From: Pseudomonas entomophila L48
GTDB lineage: Bacteria > Pseudomonadota > Gammaproteobacteria > Pseudomonadales > Pseudomonadaceae
Assembly: GCF_000026105.1 (NCBI RefSeq)
Contig: NC_008027.1
Span: 117,501-181,500, forward strand
Length of the DNA stretch: 64,000 nucleotides
Direction of reading: 5' to 3'
Below are positions 29,701 to 34,030 of the stretch, one piece after another. The notes below the pieces were generated by a model. The model ran no database searches, was not told where the DNA came from, and saw nothing but the letters and a program-made list of their open reading frames with translations. How positions within the stretch are numbered: the stretch's first letter is position 1; each line of letters opens with the position of its first letter. The translations under genes and the position numbers were made by a program.

Positions 29701-32298
29701 GACGGTCAGCGAGCTACCGTCCTTGAACACGTCGTCGCCTTGCGCCGCAGCCTTGTAGATAGCCTCGGTCTGACCTGCGGTGATGACCACCTTGTCGCCA
29801 TTGGACAGGGTGACGGTCAGGTCGCGGTCCAGCGGCTGGTTCACCTTCACGGTGAAGGTCGGCTGCTGGGCTTCGTTCACGTCGCCGTTGCTGACAATGG
29901 TGACCGAAACTTTGTCGCCTTCGTTGCCGGTGCCTGGGGTGCCGGTACCTGGCTCATCGGTGACGGTGGTGGTGAGGGTGTTATCACCGAGGGTCAGCTT
30001 CTCGAAGTTGTCCGCACCGGTAACCGATTCGATCTTGTTGACGATGCTCGGCTGGCCACCGACGTACACATCATCCTTGGCGGTGATGGTGAAGGTGCCG
30101 CTGGCGCTGCCCGCTGGCACGGTGACCTTGGTACCGTCGGACAGAGTGAAGGTCAGGCCGTTGTGGTCGGTGACCGACAGGCCCTGGGCGTTGGTCAGGG
30201 TGACGGTGTAGGTGATCTGGCCACCTTCGCTGACAGTGGTCTTGTCGGCGGTCAGGGTCGCGACGACTTCGCTGACGGTGTCGGTGATCTGCACGGTGGC
30301 CGATCCGCCGAGCTCCAGGTTCTCGAAGGTCTTGCCCGGGACGCTGGCATCGGTCACACCCAAGGTCACCGAGCCGCCATCCTTGAACACATCGTCGCCC
30401 TGGGCCGGCAGGCTGTAGGTCGCCTGGGTCTGGCCTGCAGTGATGACCACCTTGTCGCCGTTGGACAGGGTGACAGTCAGGTCATGGTCGAGCTTCTGGC
30501 TGACCGAAACAGTGAAGGTCGGTTGCTCGGCCTCGGTCACGTTGCCATTGCTGGCAATGCTGACAGTGACGGTATCGACGCTATCGCTGACAACGGTCTG
30601 CGCTGGCGTCGGGTTCGGCACCAGATTCTCGAAGTTGCCGCCTGTAGCACCCGTGATCGTGGTGCTGACGGTGCTGCCATTGACGAACACGTCGTTGGCG
30701 GGCGTCTGGAAATCGATGCTGGCGGAAGACTTGCCCGCTTCAATGGTGACAGTCTGGCCATTGGACAGGGTGACGGTCACCGGCGTCTGCGCCGGGTTGG
30801 TCAGGGTCACGGTGTAGGTGATCACGCCGCCTTCGGTCACGCTTGGGGTGGCGGTGAGGGTGGCGGTGGTGGTGTCGACCGAGTCATTGATGACGGTCTG
30901 CGCTGGCGTCGGGTTCGGCACCAGATTCTCGAAGTTGCCGCCCGTTGTGCCCGTGATCGTGGTGCTGACCGTGCTGCCGTTGTTGTAGACGTCGTTGGCC
31001 GGGGTCTGGAAATCGATACTGCCGGAAGACTTGCCCGCTTCGATGGTGACGGTCTGGCCGTTGGACAGGGTGACGGTCACCGGCGTCTGCGCCGGGTTGG
31101 TCAGGGTCACGGTGTAGGTGATCACGCCGCCTTCGGTCACGCTCGGGGTGGCGGTGAGGGTGGCGGTAGTGGTGTCGACCGAATCATTGATTACGGTCTG
31201 CGCTGGCGCCGGGTTCGGCACCAGATTCTCGAAGTTGCCGCCCGTTGTGCCCGTGATCGTGGTAGTGACAGTGCTGCCGTTGTTGTAGACGTCGTTGGCC
31301 GGGGTCTGGAAATCGACGCTGCCGGAGGACTTGCCCGCTTCGATGGTGACGGTCTGGCCATTGGACAGGGTGACGGTCACCGGCGTCTGTGCCGGGTTGG
31401 TCAGGGTCACGGTGTAGGTGATCACGCCGCCTTCGGTCACGCTCGGGTTCGCGGTCAGCGTGGCCGTGGTGGTGTCGATGGTATCGGTAACCTGGGTCAC
31501 GGCCGGCGTGGTGCTTGGCGTAACGATCAGGCCGTTGCCGCCGGTGGTGCCGGTGATGGTGGTGGAGATCTGGCCGCCATCGTTGTACGGCGTGTCGTTT
31601 GCCGGGATGTTGACGTTGACGGTGCCAGTGGTCTGCCCTGCCGGGATCACGATCACCGCGCCGTTGGACAGGGTGACGGTGAGGTTGCTCAGCGGTGCCT
31701 GGCCGACGGTGGCGGTATAGACGACCACGCCACCCGCTTCAGTGATCGAAGGGGTGGCGCTGAGGGTGAGGCCAGTGCTGATCGGCGTATTGGCCGTGGT
31801 GTCGGTGCTCGTCGTGTCCAGTCCGCCGATTTCCTGGTTGCCCAGCCCGCTGGCGAAACCGATCGGGCCGGTGGGGAAGCCGATATTCGGGTCAACCGCC
31901 CCGGCAGTCTCTTCGAGCAGCACGAAGCTGTGGCCGCCGCCGACGGAACCGCCCCCTGCCGCGGCCGGGCCGGCTGCGGTGGCTTCCAGCTCGGTGGTCG
32001 GGTCAGCGCCGGCGGCGATGGCTTGCTGCAGCTCTTCAACCGAGGGCGCGGCCTGGGCGGTGGCCTGGCTCAGGTCGGTGCTGCTGTCGGGCGCGTCGGC
32101 GCTCCACTGGGTGTCGCGGCCCAGGTCGAGCAGGCGGCCGTCGGCCAGCTCCAGGGTGACCGCGCCGCCTGCGCCGGTGTCTACCTGTTCGCCGGCGAAC
32201 AGGCGGTCGCCTTCGATCAGTACGCGCCGGATGCCTTCTGGGGAAACTGCGATGACTTGGCCAACAATGCTTTTGACGATGGCAACAACAGTGCTCAT
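14710..32298 (-). CDS. lapA: LapA giant surface adhesin
   Basis: 5862 residues, RTX-type adhesin secreted by type I secretion. The N-terminal module (1-150) includes the retention region and the LapG cleavage motif TAAG (Thr107-Gly110, in ELEATAAGPAAAGG). Then come four roughly 100-residue Ig-like repeats (about 190-585), nineteen roughly 220-residue repeats (about 600-4780), a Calx-beta-like domain (VTEGDTAHYTLTLS, about 4770-4870), further cadherin-like segments, a von Willebrand A domain with the MIDAS motif VDTSGSMGSSG near 5345, and RTX nonapeptides (GGNGNDIIFGQGGND, GGTGNDTLLGGEGND) near 5690-5750 before the C-terminal secretion signal. ATG 32298 follows GGAGAG. It is divergent from its exporter lapE-lapB-lapC. 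Codon use is strongly GC-biased: Ser TCA occurs essentially once. Length varies widely between strains because of the repeats, and assembly of the repeats should be verified. Confidence 0.97.
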   Translation of the reverse strand: MSTVVAIVKSIVGQVIAVSPEGIRRVLIEGDRLFAGEQVDTGAGGAVTLELADGRLLDLGRDTQWSADAPDSSTDLSQATAQAAPSVEELQQAIAAGADPTTELEATAAGPAAAGGGSVGGGHSFVLLEETAGAVDPNIGFPTGPIGFASGLGNQEIGGLDTTSTDTTANTPISTGLTLSATPSITEAGGVVVYTATVGQAPLSNLTVTLSNGAVIVIPAGQTTGTVNVNIPANDTPYNDGGQISTTITGTTGGNGLIVTPSTTPAVTQVTDTIDTTTATLTANPSVTEGGVITYTVTLTNPAQTPVTVTLSNGQTVTIEAGKSSGSVDFQTPANDVYNNGSTVTTTITGTTGGNFENLVPNPAPAQTVINDSVDTTTATLTATPSVTEGGVITYTVTLTNPAQTPVTVTLSNGQTVTIEAGKSSGSIDFQTPANDVYNNGSTVSTTITGTTGGNFENLVPNPTPAQTVINDSVDTTTATLTATPSVTEGGVITYTVTLTNPAQTPVTVTLSNGQTVTIEAGKSSASIDFQTPANDVFVNGSTVSTTITGATGGNFENLVPNPTPAQTVVSDSVDTVTVSIASNGNVTEAEQPTFTVSVSQKLDHDLTVTLSNGDKVVITAGQTQATYSLPAQGDDVFKDGGSVTLGVTDASVPGKTFENLELGGSATVQITDTVSEVVATLTADKTTVSEGGQITYTVTLTNAQGLSVTDHNGLTFTLSDGTKVTVPAGSASGTFTITAKDDVYVGGQPSIVNKIESVTGADNFEKLTLGDNTLTTTVTDEPGTGTPGTGNEGDKVSVTIVSNGDVNEAQQPTFTVKVNQPLDRDLTVTLSNGDKVVITAGQTEAIYKAAAQGDDVFKDGSSLTVGITDATVTGKTFENLELGGSATVQITDTVSEVVATLTADKTTVSEGGQVTYTVTLTNAQGLSVTGHNGLTFTLTDGTKVSIPAGSASGTFTITAKDDVYVGGQPSIVNKIESVTGADNFEKLTLGDNTITTTVTDEPGTGTPGTGNEGDKVSVTIVSNGDVNEAQQPTFTVKVNQPLDRDLTVTLSNGDKVVITAGQTEAIYKAAAQGDDVFKDGSSLTVGITDATVTGKTFENLELGGSATVQITDTVSEVVATLTADKTTVSEGGQVTYTVTLTNAQGLSVTGHNGLTFTLSDGTKVSIPAGSASGTFTITAKDDVYVGGQTSIVNKLESVSGADNFEKLTLGDNTLTTTVTDEPGTGTPGTGNEGDKVSVTIVSNGDVNEAQQPTFTVKVNQPLDRDLTVTLSNGDKVVITAGQTEATYKAAAQGDDVFKDGSSLTVGITDATVTGKTFENLELGGNATVQITDTVSEVVATLTADKTTVSEGGQVTYTVTLTNAQGLSVTGHNGLTFTLTDGTKVTIPAGSASGTFTITAKDDVFVGGQPSIVNKLESVSGADNFEKLTLGDNTITTTVTDEPGTGTPGTGNEGDKVSVTIFSNGDVNEAQQPTFTVKVNQPLDRDLTVTLSNGDKVVITAGQTEAIYKAAAQGDDVFKDGSSLTVGITDASVPDKTFENLELGGSATVQITDTVSEVVATLTADKTTVSEGGQITYTVTLTNAQGLSVTGHNGLTFTLSDGTKVTVPAGSATGTFTINAPDDVYVGGQPTITNKLESVSGADNFEKLTLGQDEVKTSVTDEPGTGTPGTGNEGDKVSVTIVSNGDVNEAQQPSFTVKVNQPLDRDLTVTLSNGDKVVITAGQTEAIYKAAAQGDDVFKDGSSLTVGIADATVTGKTFENLELGGNATVQITDTVSEVVATLTADKTTVSEGGQVTYTVTLTNAQGLSVTGHNGLTFTLTDGTKVTIPAGSASGTFTITAKDDVYVGGQPSIVNKIESVAGGDNFEKLTLGDNTLTTTVTDEPGTGTPGTGNEGDKVAVTIVSNGDVNEAQQPTFTVKVNQPLDRDLTVTLSNGDKVVITAGQTEATYKAAAQGDDVFKDGSSLTVGITDASVVGKTFENLELGGNATVQITDTVSEVVATLTADKATVSEGGQVTYTVTLTNAQGLSVTGHNGLTFTLTDGTKVTIPAGSASGTFTITAKDDVYVGGQPSIVNKLESVSGADNFEKLTLGDNTLTTTVTDEPGTGTPGTGNEGDKVSVTIVSNGDVNEAQQPTFTVKVNQPLDRDLTVTLSNGDKVVITAGQTEATYKAAAQGDDVFKDGSSLTVGISDATVTGKTFENLELGGNATVQITDTVSEVVATLTADKTTVSEGGQVTYTVTLTNAQGLSVTGHNGLTFTLSDGTKVSIPAGSASGTFTITAKDDVYVGGQPSIVNKIESVTGADNFEKLTLGDNTVTTTVTDEPGTGTPGTGNEGDKVSVTIVGNGDVNESQQPSFTVKVSQKLDQDLTVTLSNGDKVTIPAGQTQVEYKAPAQGEDVFKDAGPLTIGITDAAVAGKTFENLELGGSATVQITDTTSEVVATLTADKTTVSEGGQVTYTVTLTNAQGLSVTGHNGLTFTLSDGTKVSIPAGSASGTFTITAKDDVYVGGQPSIVNKIESVSGADNFEKLTLGDNTLTTTVTDEPGTGTPGTGNEGDKVSVTIVSNGDVNEAQQPTFTVKVNQPLDRDLTVTLSNGDKVVITAGQTEATYKAAAQGDDVFKDGSSLTVGITDATVSGKTFENLELGGSATVQITDTTSEVVATLTADKTTVSEGGQVTYTVTLTNAQGLSVTGHNGLTFTLSDGTKVSIPAGSASGTFTITAKDDVYVGGQPSIVNKIESVSGADNFEKLTLGDNTLTTTVTDEPGTGTPGTGNEGDKVSVTIVSNGDVNEAQQPTFTVKVNQPLDRDLTVTLSNGDKVVITAGQTEATYKAAAQGDDVFKDGSSLTVGVTDASVQGKTFENLELGGSATVQITDTVSEVVATLTADKTTVSEGGQVTYTVTLTNAQGLSVTGHNGLTFTLSDGTKVSIPAGSASGTFTITAKDDVYVGGQPSIVNKIESVTGADNFEKLTLGDNTVTTTVTDEPGTGTPGTGNEGDKVSVTIVSNGDVNEAQQPTFTVKVNQPLDRDLTVTLSNGDKVVITAGQTEATYKAAAQGDDVFKDGSSLTVGITDATVTGKTFENLELGGNATVQITDTISEVVATLTADKTTVSEGGQVTYTVTLTNAQGLSVTGHNGLTFTLSDGTKVTVPAGSASGTFTITAKDDVYVGGQPSIVNKIESVTGADNFEKLTLGDNTITTTVTDEPGTGTPGTGNEGDKVSVTIVSNGDVNEAQQPTFTVKVNQPLDRDLTVTLSNGDKVVITAGQTEAIYKAAAQGDDVFKDGSSLTVGITDATVSGKTFENLELGGSATVQITDTVSEVVATLTADKTTVSEGGQITYTVTLTNAQGLSVTGHNGLTFTLSDGTKVTVPAGSASGTFTITAKDDVYVGGQPSIVNKIESVTGADNFEKLTLGDNTLTTTVTDEPGTGTPGTGNEGDKVSVTIVSNGDVNEAQQPTFTVKVNQPLDRDLTVTLSNGDKVVITAGQTEAIYKAAAQGDDVFKDGSSMTVGITDATVTGKTFENLELGGNATVQITDTISEVVATLSADKTTVSEGGQVTYTVTLTNAQGLSVTGHNGLTFTLSDGTKVTVPAGSASGTFTITAKDDVFVGGQPNIVNKIESVAGGDNFEKLTLGSNTVTTSVTDEPGSGTGTGTGNQGDKVSVTIVGNGDVNETQQPSFTVKVSQKLDQDLTVTLSNGAKVTIPAGQTQVEYKAPAQGEDVFKDAGPLTVGITDATVIGKTFENLELGGSATVQITDTTNEVVATLSADKTTVSEGGQVTYTVTLTNAQGLSVTGHNGLTFTLSDGTKVTIPAGSASGTFTITAKDDVFVGGQPNIVNKIESVAGGDNFEKLTLGSNTVTTSVTDEPGSGTGTGTGNQGDKVSVTIVSNGNVTEDQQPSFTVKVSQKLDQDLTVTLSNGAKVTIVAGQTEAIYKAAAQGDDVFKDGSSLTVGITDASVVGKTFENLELGGNATVQITDTISEVVATLTADKTTVSEGGQITYTVTLTNAQGLSVTGHNGLTFTLSDGTKVTVPAGSASGTFTITAKDDVFVGGQPNIVNKIESVAGGDNFEKLTLGSNTVTTSVTDEPGSGTGTGTGNQGDKVSVTIVSNGNVTEDKQPSFTVKVSQKLDQDLTVTLSNGAKVTIAAGQTQVEYKAAAQGDDVFKDGSSLTVGITDASVVGKTFENLELGGSATVQITDTISEVVATLTADKTTVSEGGQVTYTVTLTNAQGLSVTGHNGLTFTLTDGTKVTIPAGSASGTFTITAKDDVFVGGQPNIVNKIESVAGGDNFEKLTLGSNTVTTSVTDEPGSGTGTGTGNQGDKVSVTIVSNGNVTEDQQPSFTVKVSQKLEQDLTVTLSNGAKVTIVAGQTEALYKAAAQGDDVFKDGSSLTVGITDATVTGKTFENLELGGNATVQITDTISEVVATLTADKTTVSEGGQVTYTVTLTNAQGLSVTGHNGLTFTLTDGTKVTIPAGSAWGTFTITAKDDVFVGGQPNIVNKIESVAGGDNFEKLTLGSNTVTTSVTDEPGSGTGTGTGNQGDKVSVTIVSNGNVTEDQQPSFTVKVSQKLEQDLTVTLSNGAKVTIVAGQTEALYKAAAQGDDVFKDAGSLTVGISNAAVTGKTFENLELGGAATVQISDTTSEVVATLTADKTTVTEGGQVTYTVTLTNAQGLSVTGHNGLTFTLSDGTKVSIPAGSASGTFTITAKDDVYVGGQPNIVNKIESVAGGDNFEKLTLGSNTVTTSVTDEPSGQGDLTTVGISGDTSVTEGDTAHYTLTLSNTSKSEVTVTLTYSGTATNGQDFTGVVTVKIPANSNGTTFDIKTIDDQLVEGSENFTVKISGVSGGNFENLQVDASKSSVTTTILDNDHVPVSTGGAVTGNEDTDYVFSWGDFNVTDADGNTGLSVTISKLPDLGNLKFFNGTAWVDVALNQNISQADIAAGKLKFVPLANQSGIDGYGGTGVGNKQADYAQIKYKPNDGTNLGGEATMKVDIRPVADKPDLNIGNNNVNSIGLVKETWNSLTGLGSNGNGISGDTLKNVFANSGNASKTETVSGVDSTSNVTPGSGSKTSGLIYLEAGKTYAFTGTADDSLQIVVGGKNVASGIWGSGSGAISGSFTPTTSGYYTLEIYNANQAGPGSLDVNIRVNNGAAMDLNSSNIPMYPSVNDLSNAGVTVGDLHGSNNQGYYDGYKLNEGSENGAPVKLVGISTNLTDTDGSETLSIKLSGIPAGSVIADNAGHTFTVGASAVDVTGWNLGSLTIKPPAYYYGQFDVKVSSTSTESVGGSTATTEGTIKVTVYPQTYSTSNLSSDSDNITGTDGNDVVVADVSGLHVVPGQNYNLAFIVDTSGSMGSSGVDAAKKSLESVFKTLAASVKGDQSGTVNILLVDFATQVKSSVAVTLNDAGLQTLLNALNNLRADGGTNYEDAFKTTANWFQNLKDGGNTGSNQTFFITDGKPTYYQANENSNPTLGTSGITLDTFLASINYKSGMAYNGYIDSSNTNYVSIDNAGNLQVQYYRNGWKYGVSGELHAEGNGTYELSSRGGLGYDTNTTTTNNSQDSFKLLSGLSEVEAIGLNNGVNTNDLKPYDTDGKPQTNIDPSKLAEAILGHTEVTQPGNDTVNGGDGNDIIFGDLVTFDGIAGTGVEAIQGYVASKLGVDAGDVDARTMHKYINEHYTEFDVSRSNDGADTLLGGNGNDIIFGQGGNDYIDGGKGNDILLGGTGNDTLLGGEGNDLLFGGAGNDLLIGGKGNDIMTGGTGADTFVWKAGDLGNDVIKDFKASEGDRLDLSDLLQGERASTIDNFLKLTTVNGESTLQVSTEGKLNAAGGLANADVTIKLEGVNWSNTTINSLISGADPTIKIDNSNS
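18050..30420 (-). repeat. Nineteen tandem ~660-bp repeats in lapA
   Basis: Nineteen copies of a module containing TADKTTVSEGGQVTYTVTL, spaced 663 bp (five intervals, 18317-21632) and then 660 bp (to 30212). The extra codon in the first class lies in the linker GSGTGTGTGNQG; the second class has GTGTPGTGNEG. Two blocks of perfect identity (593 bp and 444 bp) show recent exchange between units. Confidence 0.92.
30541..31740 (-). repeat. Four ~300-bp repeats in the N-terminal part of lapA
   Basis: Period exactly 300 bp: 30541-30840, 30841-31140 and 31141-31440 are close copies (NFENLVPNP, TPSVTEGGVITYTVTLTNPA), with a more diverged fourth at 31441-31740. They are a separate repeat family from the 220-residue units. 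Confidence 0.88.
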
Positions 32299-32648
32299 TG
32301 GACTCTCCGGACTACCCGTTCAGTTGGCTTCCATGCCTGGCCGGCATGCAAAGGCGGCGACTGATGGAATGTTTCAAAAATGTTTTTGACACGTTAAAGT
32401 GTCAATTTTACGTCTATAACGATTGGCAATTAACTTTATGCCAAACTATTGACCTTCTGGCTGCCATCCTAAACAATCGCCAACGTAATGTCACATTGAT
32501 ATTTGGCCATCTACAGCCCTTTCTTTCGTATTAATCGCACTGCCTATTCGGAAGCTTCCTACACACAGGATCGGGGTTTGCCATTTTCCAAGGCAGGCAC
32601 AGCTTCGGCTGTGATTTGGGACAACAGCTCTCTCGGGAACCAGTAAAA
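32299..32648. promoter_or_regulatory. Divergent lapA / lapEBC promoter region with a 20-bp dyad
   Basis: 350 bp without a gene, A+T-rich between 32365 and 32545. TTGACAC and GTGTCAA (perfect 7-bp arms, spacer GTTAAA) form a dyad at 32386-32405, followed by TTTTACG. The motif GTCAATTTTA resembles FleQ-type half sites as I remember them, which fits the c-di-GMP/FleQ control reported for lapA in P. putida, but this match is only by eye. Start sites were not assigned. Confidence 0.6.
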
Positions 32649-33986
32649 ATGCGTGCGTCACTGTTCACCGCTCTTCCTTTCGCGCTTGCCGCCACCTTCG
32701 CTCAAGCACAAACCCTGCCCGAAGCCATGCAGAAGGCCCTCGAGGTGCACCCGGAAATCCAGGCCGGCGTGAACGCCCGCATGGCCGCGGATCACCAACT
32801 GCGCGCCGCCAAGGGCGGCTATTTGCCGCGGGTCGACGTGACCGCCGGCTATGGCCGCGAGGGCACCGACAGCCCCAGCACCGGCAACCGCTGGGAAACC
32901 CTCAACCGTGGCGAGTCGGCCCTGCGCCTGCGGCAGATGGTCTTCGACGGCTTTGCCACCTCCAGCGAAGTGGGTCGCCAGCAAGCCACCGTCAACGCCC
33001 GCGCCTATTCCCTGCTGGGCACCTCCGAACGCACCGCGCTGACCGTGGCCCAGGTCTACCTGGACGTGCTGGCCCGCCGCGAAATGGTGCGCCTGGCCGA
33101 AGACAACCTGCGCAACCACGACCGCATCCTCGACCAGATCAAGCTGCGCACCAGCCGCGGCGTAGGCCGCATGGCCGACCTCGACCAGGCCGAAGCGCGC
33201 CAGGCACAGGCCCGCAACAACCTGATCACCGAACAGACCAACCTGGCCGACGCCAACACCAACTACCTGAGCGTCGTCGGGCAAATGCCGGACGAGTTAA
33301 GCACGCCTGCGCCATTTGTCGACCTGCTGCCGGCCACCCTCGACGAGGCCCGCCACCAGTTGATCGAGGACAGCCCGATCCTGCGTTCGGCCGAGTCCGA
33401 CATCGCCGCCGCCGAAAAGCAATATGAAGCCGCGAAGTCTACGTTCTATCCACGCTTCGATGCCGAACTCGGACGAACGGCCGACAACAACCTCGACGGC
33501 GCGGTCGGCCACAACAACGAATGGCAGGCGATGCTGCGGATGAACTTCAACCTGTACGCCGGTGGCAGCAACAAGGCGGACCTGGAATCGAAGTCGTACC
33601 TGGCCAACCAGGCCCTGGACATTCGCAACAACGCCTTGCGCCAGCTCAATGAGGAGTTAGGCTTGGCATGGAATGCTCTGGAGAACGCCAACGCCCAGGT
33701 GCCGATCGCCCAGCAGTACGTCGATCACAGCCAGCGCGTGCGCAGCGCCTACCAGCAGCAGTTCGGCCTGGGCGAGCGCACCCTGCTCGATTTGCTCGAC
33801 AGCGAAAATGAAACCTTCACTGCCCAGCGCCGTCTGGTAGAGGTGAAGAACACACAAATGTTTACTCAGTACCGAATCAAGGCGACCATTGGTCAACTGC
33901 TCAAGAGCCAGGGTGTCGTAGCCCCCATGGCATCCGTTGTGCAGAACGACCTGAAACCCAAGGTGAACCTGCCAGGCATGAACTGA
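32649..33986 (+). CDS. lapE: LapE outer-membrane TolC-like channel
   Basis: 445 residues, TolC-family outer-membrane factor of the LapA type I secretion system. It has a signal peptide (MRASLFTALPFALAATFAQA, cleaved before QTLPEAM) and two halves of OEP repeats, each with long coiled-coil segments (YLDVLARREMVRLAEDNLRN; QLNEELGLAWNALENANAQ). ATG 32649 is chosen because it begins the signal peptide; GGGAA lies 12 nt upstream. It is 44 bp before lapB. In this system LapE also holds LapA in the pore until LapG cuts it. The family and the adjacent lapB and lapC make the assignment firm. Confidence 0.94.
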   Translation: MRASLFTALPFALAATFAQAQTLPEAMQKALEVHPEIQAGVNARMAADHQLRAAKGGYLPRVDVTAGYGREGTDSPSTGNRWETLNRGESALRLRQMVFDGFATSSEVGRQQATVNARAYSLLGTSERTALTVAQVYLDVLARREMVRLAEDNLRNHDRILDQIKLRTSRGVGRMADLDQAEARQAQARNNLITEQTNLADANTNYLSVVGQMPDELSTPAPFVDLLPATLDEARHQLIEDSPILRSAESDIAAAEKQYEAAKSTFYPRFDAELGRTADNNLDGAVGHNNEWQAMLRMNFNLYAGGSNKADLESKSYLANQALDIRNNALRQLNEELGLAWNALENANAQVPIAQQYVDHSQRVRSAYQQQFGLGERTLLDLLDSENETFTAQRRLVEVKNTQMFTQYRIKATIGQLLKSQGVVAPMASVVQNDLKPKVNLPGMN

Positions 33987-34030
33987 CAGGCGCGCCTTGC
34001 CCCTACCCGCAAGGATGAAGAGAGCGCCGC

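Noticed and set aside
23617..32364. Plus-strand open frame of 2915 codons
   Set aside because: Same explanation: antisense of lapA in codon register.
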